From contig SLSB01000482.1 in NCBI GenBank assembly GCA_007130675.1, forward strand, positions 1-7,786: 7,786 bases of DNA, read 5' to 3'. How positions within the stretch are numbered: the first letter of the stretch is position 1; the number at the start of each line of letters is the position of its first letter. Shown here in pieces: positions 1-6,020 of this stretch. The notes beneath the pieces are model-generated. The model made no database searches. It saw only the letters and a list, made by a program, of their open reading frames with translations, and was not told the origin of the DNA. This stretch comes from Candidatus Hydrogenedentota bacterium (GTDB lineage: Bacteria > Hydrogenedentota > Hydrogenedentia > Hydrogenedentales > SLHB01). The translations under genes were made by a program, and so were the position numbers.

Positions 1-482
1 ACAACATCCCCGCCGTGGCGATTGTGCGCAAAGAATATGACTCGCACGCCGCGTTTAACGCCAGGATTTGGGAGACGGTTCGCACGCATGGCGCCGAGTT
101 GGTGGTGCTGGCGGGCTTCATGAGTCTGCTCGAGATTCCCGATGATTTCGAGAATCGTGTCGTCAACGTTCACCCCGCGCTCATCCCCGCATTCTGCGGA
201 AAGGGAATGTATGGCCACCACGTGCACGAAGCGGTCCTCGAGTACGGCGTGAAACTTACCGGCGCTACCGTCCATTTCGCAAATAATGAGTACGATGCCG
301 GCCCAATCATTCTCCAAGACACCGTACCCGTGCTCGATGACGACACCCCCGATTCCCTGGCCGGCCGGGTGCAGGCCAAGGAACGCGAGCTGTTCCCCAA
401 AGCCATCCAATTGTTCGCGGAGGAGCGCTTGCGGGTCGAGGGGCGGCACGTCCGTATTCTCGATTCGCCAGCCAATGAGTAG
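1..482 (+). CDS. purN: Phosphoribosylglycinamide formyltransferase, 5'-truncated by window edge
   Basis: This is the C-terminal 159 residues of the cytosolic enzyme that transfers a formyl group from 10-formyltetrahydrofolate to GAR, the third step of purine synthesis. The reading frame is already open at base 3 and ends at TAG 480-482. The family hallmarks are visible: the LVVLAGFM strand, the NVHPALIP segment and the EYDAGPIILQ segment. By alignment from memory with E. coli PurN (N106, H108, D144), the catalytic Asn, His and Asp are residues 55, 57 and 98 of the visible part. The N-terminal glycine-rich phosphate loop, about 50 residues, lies outside the window. Between His and Asp the spacing is about five residues longer than in E. 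coli, in an FCGKGMYGHHVHEA stretch that I recall in other bacterial PurN proteins. The stop codon lies inside the start of the next gene, which suggests translational coupling. The identification is firm. Confidence 0.95.
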   Translation, partial: NIPAVAIVRKEYDSHAAFNARIWETVRTHGAELVVLAGFMSLLEIPDDFENRVVNVHPALIPAFCGKGMYGHHVHEAVLEYGVKLTGATVHFANNEYDAGPIILQDTVPVLDDDTPDSLAGRVQAKERELFPKAIQLFAEERLRVEGRHVRILDSPANE

Positions 483-1818
483 CCCACCTGCGACATTCCG
501 CGAGCGTCATGCGCAGCGCAATTTCTGGCTGACCGCCGGCAACGGCGCGGTGGTCATGATGGGCAATTCGTTTATCGCACCCGATACCGTGCTCGCCTGG
601 CTGACATACCGGCTTACAGAATCGCCCTTCTGCGTTGGCCTGATTATCAGTGTTTCGACGATCGGCATGATGTGGCCCCAGCTTCTGGTCGGAAACTTCG
701 CCGAAACGCTTGAACGCAAGATGCCAATCTACGTTGCTTTTGCCGTGCTCCGCAGCGTGATGTCCGCCATGATGTGCGTACTTGTGTTTGTATGGACCGG
801 CAGCGACTGGGGACTCTTCTGGGCACTGCTAATCTTGTTCGCCGCATTCTCGAGTGGCGGCGGCGTATCCCTGGTGCCGTTCATGGATGTCGTCGCCAAG
901 GCCGTGCCCCAAGGCCGGCTGGCCATGCTGTGGGGCTACCGCAGGCTCTTCGGCGGCGTGCTGGGTTTCGTGACGGGGCTGGTTATCGCTTATGTGCTCT
1001 CGGACCGGAGCGGCTTGGCGTTTCCCACGAATTACGGGGTCCTGTTTCTCTGCTCGACGGTGGCCTGCGGCGTTGCGTATGTCCTTTTTGCGTCGGTCCG
1101 TGAGCCCATCGAGACCGTGGCGGCCCACCGTGTCCCCCTCGCCACCTTTCTCAAACGCGGCCCGCGCATCCTCAAGTACGACCCCGAGTTCCGCCGCCTC
1201 TACCTCTACCGCTGGGCATGGGCGCTCGGCGCCATGAGTCAGGCGCAACTCATCCCCTTCGCCATCCGCCATCTCGATGCTCCCGAGAAGCAGGCGGGCT
1301 GGTTTACCGCGGCGATCATGCTGGTAGGCGGCGCGGCCAGCTACGGATGGGGACGCGTGACTCAGGCGCGTGGCGAAACCTACAGTCTGCGTCAATGCGC
1401 GCTGCTCTTGATGCTGTCGCCGTTTCTGGCCTTTTTGATGGCGGCCGCGGTCCGCTCACCGGCCTTGGCCGAGTTCCTCCGCGCCCACTATTTCGGACCC
1501 TTCTTGCTCATGTTTGCGCTGGGCGCTATCGCAATCAACGGCAACATGATTGCCGGCACGCCGTATCTGCTGTCCCTGCCCCATCCGGCATTGCGCCCGG
1601 CCTACCTCGGGTTCATCAATACGCTGAGCGTTCCCCTGCTGTGCGCCCCCATGCTGGCCGGTGTGCTGGTGCAGCGGTTCTCCTACGACCTCGCCTTCGG
1701 CGTCTCGTGTGTCTGTGCCGCCATCGCCGCCATCCTCGCCGCGGGTCTGCGGAAACGCAGCGGAGGCGACTACCCCGACCTCAGGCTCGACGCCAACGAC
1801 ACCCTCACCATCGAATGA
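475..1818 (+). CDS. Major facilitator superfamily (MFS) transporter, 12 helices, substrate unknown
   Basis: This predicted inner-membrane transporter has 447 residues. Hydrophobic segments can be placed at roughly 20-42, 54-75, 85-106, 112-132, 155-176, 186-206, 243-263, 275-293, 305-325, 340-361, 375-398 and 403-424. That gives two six-helix bundles joined by a charged loop around 207-240, the usual MFS plan. No substrate-defining motif is recognised, so sugar, drug or metabolite transport are all possible. The chosen ATG at 475-477 overlaps the purN stop (ATGAGTAG), and I see no good Shine-Dalgarno sequence before it, which fits termination-reinitiation coupling with purN. The frame is open upstream to 286, but that part lies inside purN and reads as low-complexity, non-membrane sequence. 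The stop TGA 1816-1818 lies inside the 3' end of the convergent fabH. The MFS assignment is good; the function is open. Confidence 0.85.
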   Translation: MSSPPATFRERHAQRNFWLTAGNGAVVMMGNSFIAPDTVLAWLTYRLTESPFCVGLIISVSTIGMMWPQLLVGNFAETLERKMPIYVAFAVLRSVMSAMMCVLVFVWTGSDWGLFWALLILFAAFSSGGGVSLVPFMDVVAKAVPQGRLAMLWGYRRLFGGVLGFVTGLVIAYVLSDRSGLAFPTNYGVLFLCSTVACGVAYVLFASVREPIETVAAHRVPLATFLKRGPRILKYDPEFRRLYLYRWAWALGAMSQAQLIPFAIRHLDAPEKQAGWFTAAIMLVGGAASYGWGRVTQARGETYSLRQCALLLMLSPFLAFLMAAAVRSPALAEFLRAHYFGPFLLMFALGAIAINGNMIAGTPYLLSLPHPALRPAYLGFINTLSVPLLCAPMLAGVLVQRFSYDLAFGVSCVCAAIAAILAAGLRKRSGGDYPDLRLDANDTLTIE

Positions 1819-2785
1819 CGGCCGCGCCCCAGGTGAGTCCCGAACCAAACGAAGCAAGCAGGACCGTGTTCCCCTCGCGGATGCGGCCTTCCGAGACCGC
1901 TTCATGCAACGCGAGCGGTATCGACGCCGCCGTCGTGTTGGCCACCCGCTCGATGTTGAGCATCACCTTGTCTTCAGGTAAACCGAGACGCTTCGCCGCC
2001 GCGCCGATGATCCGGGCGTTGGCTTGGTGCGGCACGAAGAGATCCACGTCTTCCAGACTCAGGCCCGCACGTTCAAGGGCTTTCTGCGCCGCTTCTTCAA
2101 ACAGGACCGCCGCGCGTTTGAACAGCTCGGCGCCCTTCATGTGCACGTCGCACTCGGGACCGTCAAGATTGTCCTTCGTGATCAACACTTTCGAGCCGCC
2201 CGCCGGGCGAATCAGCAGATCCGCCCCCGACCCGTCGGCTCCAAGATAGGTCGAAAGAATCCCCCGGCCACTGTCGTCGGCCTCGAGCACCACGGCGCCC
2301 GCGCCGTCGCCAAACAGCACCGAAGTATCGCGTTTCTGCCAGTTGAGGCGGTTCGTTGCCGACTCGGTCCCTGTCACCAGCACCGTTCGGTACATGCCCG
2401 AGACAATAAACGCATTGGCCGACGTCAAACCATACAGAAACCCCGAGCAGGCCGCGTTCACGTCGTAGGCCGCCGCCTTGCGTGCTCCCAGGGCATCCTG
2501 AATGATGCATGCCGTCGCGGGAAACAGGTAATCCGGCGTCGTGGTGCAGCAGATGATCAGGTCCACATCCGCGGGCGCCACGCCCGCGTTGCCCAGCGCT
2601 TCTTCCGCCGCCGGAATGGCCAAGTCCGAAGCCCCTTCCCCGGGACCCGCCACATGACGCTGACCGATCCCCGTGCGTTTACGGATCCACTCGTCGGTGG
2701 TATCCACCATCGTCTCCAAATGAGCATTCGTATATACCGTTTCCGGCAGAAATCCCCCCGTGCCGGTGATGCGTGCATGCAGCAT
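1805..2785 (-). CDS. fabH: 3-oxoacyl-ACP synthase III (KAS III)
   Basis: This cytosolic condensing enzyme starts type II fatty-acid synthesis by joining an acyl-CoA primer, usually acetyl-CoA, to malonyl-ACP. The protein has 326 residues, close to the usual 317-330. The thiolase-fold catalytic triad is complete: Cys113 in DVNAACSGF, His253 in VPHQANARI and Asn283 in ERVANTTAAS. The N-terminus (ITGTGGFLPE, then TTDEWI and RTGI) and the C-terminal GSGLTWGAAVIRW are typical. The ATG at 2785 is chosen because family homology begins there and an AGGGAG Shine-Dalgarno lies about 8 bases upstream (+ strand 2791-2800 region). The frame is open to 2962, but the extra 59 residues resemble nothing. No plsX, fabD, acpP or rpmF neighbours are seen, so it appears to be a single-gene unit with its own leader. 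Primer specificity cannot be read from sequence by eye. Confidence 0.95.
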   Translation of the reverse strand: MLHARITGTGGFLPETVYTNAHLETMVDTTDEWIRKRTGIGQRHVAGPGEGASDLAIPAAEEALGNAGVAPADVDLIICCTTTPDYLFPATACIIQDALGARKAAAYDVNAACSGFLYGLTSANAFIVSGMYRTVLVTGTESATNRLNWQKRDTSVLFGDGAGAVVLEADDSGRGILSTYLGADGSGADLLIRPAGGSKVLITKDNLDGPECDVHMKGAELFKRAAVLFEEAAQKALERAGLSLEDVDLFVPHQANARIIGAAAKRLGLPEDKVMLNIERVANTTAASIPLALHEAVSEGRIREGNTVLLASFGSGLTWGAAVIRW

Positions 2786-2831
2786 GCAGACTCTCCCTAT
2801 CGGTTTGGCGGACCGTGCCATAACTGCCTCA

Positions 2832-2849
2832 CGGAAACCTTTGTTTCCG
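2832..2849 (-). promoter_or_regulatory. Leader hairpin upstream of fabH
   Basis: A perfect 7-base inverted repeat, CGGAAAC at 2832-2838 and GTTTCCG at 2843-2849, is separated by four bases. It lies 47-64 bases before the fabH start codon. In the fabH transcript it would form a 7-bp stem with an AAAG loop. It has no following T run, so it is not a terminator. A role in mRNA stability or control of fabH is inference only. Confidence 0.3.
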
Positions 2850-2973
2850 CGCACAATGCCACGCCCTGCCGGTGAAACACACAAACGGACCCCCCGTGGA
2901 GCCCCCCACAGCAGCCTTCCTGCAAAGGCCGAATCATACCCCACGCAGCTCGGTGACCTCAACGACGCGACGT

Positions 2974-3006
2974 ATACTTACAAAATTTACACGCATAAGT
3001 ATTATA
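2974..3006 (-). promoter_or_regulatory. AT-rich promoter-like island upstream of fabH
   Basis: This short AT-rich stretch stands out in GC-rich DNA. On the - strand it contains a perfect TATAAT box (3006-3001), which would start a fabH leader of roughly 200 bases, but no good -35 box sits 16-18 bases before it. On the + strand, CTTACA (2977-2982) and TATTAT (3000-3005) have an ideal 17-base spacing, though no clear gene lies downstream. A perfect inverted repeat, ATACTTA (2974-2980) and TAAGTAT (2996-3002), spans both and could be an operator. The direction of any promoter here is uncertain. Confidence 0.4.
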
Positions 3007-3013
3007 GAAACAA

Positions 3014-3046
3014 CGCTTTCCGGCGCCGCGCCGGCTTTTCAAAGCG
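3014..3046 (-). terminator. Rho-independent terminator-like stem-loop after the amidohydrolase
   Basis: Nested inverted repeats are present: CGCTTT (3014-3019) with AAAGCG (3041-3046), enclosing CCGGCGC (3020-3026) with GCGCCGG (3028-3034). One side carries a 6-base bulge (3035-3040). Read on the - strand, the stem is followed at once by TTGTTTCT, the expected U-rich tail. It lies about 120 bases after the amidohydrolase stop and directly before the TATAAT box of the fabH region. The bulge, the very short loop and the imperfect T run leave some doubt. Confidence 0.5.
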
Positions 3047-3168
3047 CTCAGGAACCTATTTGTTCACAGGACGCAGAAGGGGTGGCTTTGATTCAATTCG
3101 GGATGAGCTGCGGTCAGTGCGGTCTTGGCGGGCCGGGGACTTCCGACACCTGCGGTTTCTAACGCGCC

Positions 3169-3990
3169 TCAGTTCAGTCCCAAGAGCCGGGCCGCGTTGT
3201 CGTAAAACATCAGGCGCTCGCGTTCGGGGCCCAAATCGAGCGACTTGGCCGTTTCGACGGCCTTTGATTGGTCTTCCCACGGCGAATCGGTGCCAAACAC
3301 GATATACTCGGCGGGGTGGGCCAGAAGGGCCTCGCGGGCCCGCGCGTGGTCAATCACGTGCAGGCTGTACGAGAAATCCGCGTAGACCGGTTTGCCCCAG
3401 AGATGCTTCTCCGCTTCGTCCCAGTCCATCCAGCCGCACAAATGCGAGGTGACCATCTTAAGCTCGGGAAACGCCTCGATGACACGCACCACCCGCACGG
3501 GATCCGCGATCCGTATATGCGGATAGGCGATATCGAACCCGGTGTGCATGAGCAGCGCCAGGCCCTCTTCGCTCACGGCGCGGTAGAACGGCCACATGCG
3601 CGCATCATCGAGCGTGAACTCCTGGTAATACGGATGCATCTTGATGCCGCGAAACCCCGCGTCCGCGATGGCGCGCACCCGGCCCGGCACGTCCGTATCG
3701 TCCGGATGCACCGACGGAAACGGCGCCAGCCGGTCCGACGCAATGCTCTTCGACCACGCGAGAATAGACTCGAACTGGCCCGGTTTCGTCGCAATCGACG
3801 CCACCACCGACAGCGCGATCCCCGCCCGGTCCATCGACGCCAACAGCGACGAGATCTTCCCGTCCAGCGCGGCCTCGAGGTCGGCCTCGGCCTCGAGCTT
3901 CGGCATCGCCTTCTCCGCCACCGCATCCGGAAACGCATGCGCGTGAATGTCAATGATGCGCCACGTTGGTATAGAGGATGCGTCACTCAT
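3169..3990 (-). CDS. Amidohydrolase family protein (Amidohydro_2-like, metal-dependent TIM barrel)
   Basis: This is a 273-residue predicted cytosolic metal-dependent hydrolase, or decarboxylase, of the amidohydrolase superfamily. Visible ligand motifs are His16-x-His18 in IDIHAHAFP, His149 in LLMHTGFD, His183 in VTSHLCGW and Asp235 in VFGTDSPW. That is the set expected for a mononuclear or binuclear metal site in the Amidohydro_2 group, which includes ACMSD-like decarboxylases. GIKMHPYY (Lys117, His119) is also typical. The substrate cannot be deduced. The ATG at 3990 has an AGTAGG-like ribosome site six bases before it, which overlaps the rloB stop; only 7 bases separate the genes, so co-transcription with rloAB is likely. 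Base composition is native (41/60 GC at 3841), unlike rloAB, so this is probably an older host gene whose upstream neighbour was replaced. A third-gene role in defence is possible but unproven. Confidence 0.85.
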   Translation of the reverse strand: MSDASSIPTWRIIDIHAHAFPDAVAEKAMPKLEAEADLEAALDGKISSLLASMDRAGIALSVVASIATKPGQFESILAWSKSIASDRLAPFPSVHPDDTDVPGRVRAIADAGFRGIKMHPYYQEFTLDDARMWPFYRAVSEEGLALLMHTGFDIAYPHIRIADPVRVVRVIEAFPELKMVTSHLCGWMDWDEAEKHLWGKPVYADFSYSLHVIDHARAREALLAHPAEYIVFGTDSPWEDQSKAVETAKSLDLGPERERLMFYDNAARLLGLN

Positions 3991-3997
3991 TGTTGGC

Positions 3998-4624
3998 CTA
4001 CTTTCGTTGTATCGGGTCGTAGACGAGAATATTCATCAGTCTATCGACGTTGGTAATCGGCCGTTCCGCCCCGGTTTTCTTAAGGTCGTCGCGGACTTTT
4101 AGGGCGTTCGCTATCGCTTCCTCCATTCTGGGGAACAGTTGCTCTGTGTAGTCAGTGTCTTTGTTGTACGATGCCAGGTGCTTCTTCAATTGCCTTGCCA
4201 CTTCGCTGAAATCCCGAAATGGCCGTGTCGTGTATTCGAAATGGAGTAGATACCAGAATTCGAAACAGGGAATCGAAAACGCGACCTGGATATTGTTCTT
4301 CGCGGCCTCCGTCAAAGCCTTATCGAAAGTCTCATGTTCATCATGGTCAAAGACGCACCAGACTTGATCGAATTCAATCCTCTTTCTCTCCTTGAATTCG
4401 TCGCGACGGGCAACAGCCTTCTCAACAATGTTGATCGGGGCAGTGGATTCATTTGCCGCAGCAATCGTGAGACGACCTATCTTCCATCTGTTTTTTGTTG
4501 AGCGGAAGTAGTTTTGTTCGGTCTTGCGTCCCTCGCATACAACAAGTACGAGATTGCCCGACCTAGTGGGTCCTCTTCTGGTAAGGGAGGACCGCCGCCC
4601 GAACCCGTTTCTACTCGTCGTCAA
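3998..4624 (-). CDS. rloB: RloB family protein (TOPRIM-like, AbiLii type)
   Basis: This 208-residue protein matches the RloB family, the usual partner of the RloA/AAA15 ATPase. A basic Arg-rich N-terminus (1-22) leads into a hydrophobic strand and VVCEGRKTEQNYF, with Glu31 as the likely TOPRIM acidic residue. VFDHDEH gives a DxD pair at Asp93 and Asp95, and SIPCFEFWYLLHF around 118-129 is a family hallmark. TOPRIM folds suggest metal-dependent nuclease activity, but this is inferred. The start is probably TTG at 4624. It overlaps the rloA end by 14 bases and has GGAG nine bases upstream, and no ATG or GTG lies closer to the conserved region, so translation is likely coupled to rloA. GC content is clearly low (25/60 at 4321), a sign of transfer. 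The family was named from Campylobacter restriction-linked loci and corresponds to AbiLii of Lactococcus. Confidence 0.88.
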   Translation of the reverse strand: MTTSRNGFGRRSSLTRRGPTRSGNLVLVVCEGRKTEQNYFRSTKNRWKIGRLTIAAANESTAPINIVEKAVARRDEFKERKRIEFDQVWCVFDHDEHETFDKALTEAAKNNIQVAFSIPCFEFWYLLHFEYTTRPFRDFSEVARQLKKHLASYNKDTDYTEQLFPRMEEAIANALKVRDDLKKTGAERPITNVDRLMNILVYDPIQRK

Positions 4625-5888
4625 ACGCCAAGTCTCCAGTCAATAATGGGAGAGCCCCATATCTTCCCGCCAGGTATCCCTTTTGCAGCGCTTCGTTTTT
4701 CCGGGGACGGTAGTCAGTTAATGGATACAATTCCGTTTCGCCCTCGTGGTTCTTTTCTGTGAACCAGACTTGATCCCGGCGAAGAAAAGACTGGTCCAAT
4801 AGCGTCATGTCATGGGTGGTGAAAAGCAATTGAGTACAGGGCGAACTCTTCTGGGTTCTGCATAACAATCGGATCAAACCTTGTGTAAGCAGGGGATGCA
4901 TGTTCGCGCCCAATTCGTCTATGAAGACGCAAAGTTCCTGGTTCATCATGTCTGTCCATGGACCTGCCAGGGCAAAGAGTTTCTGAGTGCCTCCTGATTC
5001 ATCTTGAATGCGGAACTTGACCCGGCTTTCTTGATCTCCCTTGTGCACAAAGCATATATCTGCTATTCCGCTGTCTATGAGCTCTTCCCTAACTTCCCTG
5101 GGTAGGTCTGCCGGCAGATCCTTTTCTTCAACCTGAATCACCTCTATTTCAAAATCTTCAATCCCGAGATCGGCCATCTGCAGCATTCTTGCCATATGTT
5201 TTCGTCTCGAAGCGTCGGCCACGGCAATGTTCACGGAAGTATCTAGCGAGAAGTGCTTCGACCAGGAGAAGTCAAGTAAGCGCAACTGACCCTGAAACCA
5301 CTCATATGCGGGCAGCAATTGTTCGTCGTTGAATTGGGCAGCGACGGATAAGAAGAGTGCATTCTCGCGGGTCTTCGCAGCCAACTGCGAGTCCACTTTG
5401 TAGTGCTTTCCGTCCGTGTATTCCGTATCTGCGGTCCTGTGGTCATACTCTCTAACAAAGAAGAGGCGTTTTCTGCCCTTAGGGAAACTGTAGAGCCACT
5501 CTGAATGGACCCTATCACTATCCACCCGAAAACCGTAGCGATACCGAATCCCGTCCGCAGTAAAATGAACCTCAAATAGGCTAGGCTCTCCTCTCTTGGC
5601 CTCTGAAAGCCTGAAGGGTTGAACTTGTACCTTCTCACTAGGTTTTATCTCTGTCGCTGAGTCAACAACGAAGTACTGCATAAAGCGCAAGGCTTTGAAA
5701 ACGTTGGATTTACCAGATGCGTTCGCTCCGTAGATTGCGGCCACCTTGGAAAGCTGCACCTCACCGATCCCAGGAAACGAGCATTCGCAGACGCTTTCTT
5801 TCAGTTCGTTTCCACCTTTGGCAACAAGCGACAGGGTTTGGGTCTCCCCTATGGAGCGGTAGTTTTCGACGGAAAACTCGATAAGCAT
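4611..5888 (-). CDS. rloA: RloA-like AAA15 ATPase (ABC/SMC-type, AbiLi type)
   Basis: This 425-residue ATPase has the RecF/SMC-like head of the AAA15 group. The N-terminus, MLIEFSVENYRSIGETQTLS, is diagnostic. The Walker A motif is GANASGKS at 54-61. The middle (about 80-290) is the variable insert. The ABC signature is ESGGTQK at 297-303, Walker B is LCVFIDE at 319-325 with catalytic Glu325, and the H-loop is TTHD with His359. All motifs are intact, so the protein should be active. With RloB downstream it forms a known type of presumed abortive-infection pair, in which the ATPase is thought to sense or gate and the RloB partner to act. The ATG at 5888 has a strong GGGAGG site seven bases before it and its own promoter. 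GC is near 48% (29/60 at 5221), well below the neighbours. It resembles OLD-type ATPases but lacks a fused TOPRIM domain. Confidence 0.92.
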   Translation of the reverse strand: MLIEFSVENYRSIGETQTLSLVAKGGNELKESVCECSFPGIGEVQLSKVAAIYGANASGKSNVFKALRFMQYFVVDSATEIKPSEKVQVQPFRLSEAKRGEPSLFEVHFTADGIRYRYGFRVDSDRVHSEWLYSFPKGRKRLFFVREYDHRTADTEYTDGKHYKVDSQLAAKTRENALFLSVAAQFNDEQLLPAYEWFQGQLRLLDFSWSKHFSLDTSVNIAVADASRRKHMARMLQMADLGIEDFEIEVIQVEEKDLPADLPREVREELIDSGIADICFVHKGDQESRVKFRIQDESGGTQKLFALAGPWTDMMNQELCVFIDELGANMHPLLTQGLIRLLCRTQKSSPCTQLLFTTHDMTLLDQSFLRRDQVWFTEKNHEGETELYPLTDYRPRKNEALQKGYLAGRYGALPLLTGDLAFDDE

Positions 5889-5915
5889 AAGATCGCCTCC
5901 CTTTCGGCGCGGATT

Positions 5916-5932
5916 CTGCAGAAATTCTACAG
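5916..5932. promoter_or_regulatory. Putative operator dyad over the rloA -10 box
   Basis: CTGCAGAA (5916-5923), one central base and TTCTACAG (5925-5932) form a 17-base dyad with 7 of 8 arm positions complementary. It covers the whole -10 box and the likely start site of rloA. Such placement is classic for a repressor site. The CTG...CAG ends recall LexA boxes, but the spacing differs by one base from the E. coli form, so a LexA role is only a suggestion. Confidence 0.4.
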
Positions 5933-5952
5933 TAAGGCCCCCGAAAAGGCAA
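5924..5952 (-). promoter_or_regulatory. Sigma-70-like promoter of rloA
   Basis: On the - strand, TTGCCT (opposite 5947-5952, 4 of 6 to TTGACA) and TAGAAT (opposite 5924-5929, 5 of 6 to TATAAT) are 17 bases apart. This would start transcription near 5917, about 30 bases before the rloA ATG, and give a short leader with the GGGAGG ribosome site. It is the best promoter match I found in the window. Confidence 0.6.
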
Positions 5953-5971
5953 GCGTTAATCCATTACCGCC

Positions 5972-5994
5972 GCTCTCTTTCATCTCCAGAGAGC
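5972..5994 (-). terminator. Weak stem-loop between coaD and rloA
   Basis: GCTCTCT (5972-5978) and AGAGAGC (5988-5994) form a perfect 7-bp stem with a 9-base loop, 27-49 bases after the coaD stop. No T-rich tail follows on the - strand, so at best it is a weak or Rho-assisted end of the larC-coaD unit, or an RNA-stability element. Confidence 0.25.
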
Positions 5995-6020
5995 AGACTT
6001 CGCGGATGGGAATGGTTTTT

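Larger units (their letters stand above)
2786..3168. other. 383-base intergenic region upstream of fabH
   Basis: No convincing gene lies between the amidohydrolase stop and the fabH start. On the - strand, in order of transcription, it holds a GC-rich stem-loop followed by a T-rich run (3046-3014, terminator-like), an AT-rich island with promoter-like boxes and a 7-base inverted repeat (3006-2974), two runs of six G (opposite 2902-2907 and 2890-2895), a hairpin (2849-2832) and the fabH Shine-Dalgarno. A + strand frame (2872-3162) is open, but neither its composition nor its start is convincing. Confidence 0.6.
3998..5888 (-). other. Low-GC RloAB defence islet
   Basis: The two overlapping genes rloA and rloB form a block of about 1.9 kb whose GC content drops to roughly 42-48% in sampled lines, against about 68-73% in sampled lines of the amidohydrolase and coaD on either side. 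The hexamer CTCGAG occurs 15 times in the rest of the window and not once here. No integrase, transposase, tRNA or clear flanking direct repeat is visible, so the route of entry is unknown. Confidence 0.65.

Noticed and set aside
286..474. N-terminal extension of the MFS transporter
   Set aside because: It lies inside purN in another frame and is not membrane-like; the ATG at 475 begins just before the conserved RNFWLTAGNG segment.
829..1395. 188-codon - strand frame inside the MFS gene
   Set aside because: It lies wholly antisense to a clear 12-helix transporter and has no family resemblance.
1218..2249. Long + strand open frame of 343 codons across the MFS-fabH junction
   Set aside because: It overlaps two well-supported genes in another frame and strand, and its product is Arg/Pro/Ala-rich without any recognisable motif: a GC-rich shadow frame.
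2890..2907. G-quadruplex in the fabH leader
   Set aside because: Only two G-runs of six are present within reach on the - strand; four tracts would be needed for a simple intramolecular quadruplex.
2786..2962. 59-residue N-terminal extension of FabH
   Set aside because: No FabH family resemblance, and a good Shine-Dalgarno sits before the internal ATG at 2785.
2872..3162. 96-codon + strand frame in the intergenic gap
   Set aside because: It begins with GTG without a Shine-Dalgarno, crosses the AT-rich island and the stem-loop, and resembles no family. Only its last 24 codons are kept, as a weak finding.
2760..3452. 230-codon + strand frame over the intergenic region and the amidohydrolase end
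   Set aside because: Low-complexity Arg/Pro/Gly product, antisense to the amidohydrolase, no credible ribosome site.
3990..6020. Direct repeats or attachment sites bounding the rloAB islet
   Set aside because: By eye I found no shared repeat between the 3990-4010 and 5889-6020 borders, and there is no tRNA or integrase.
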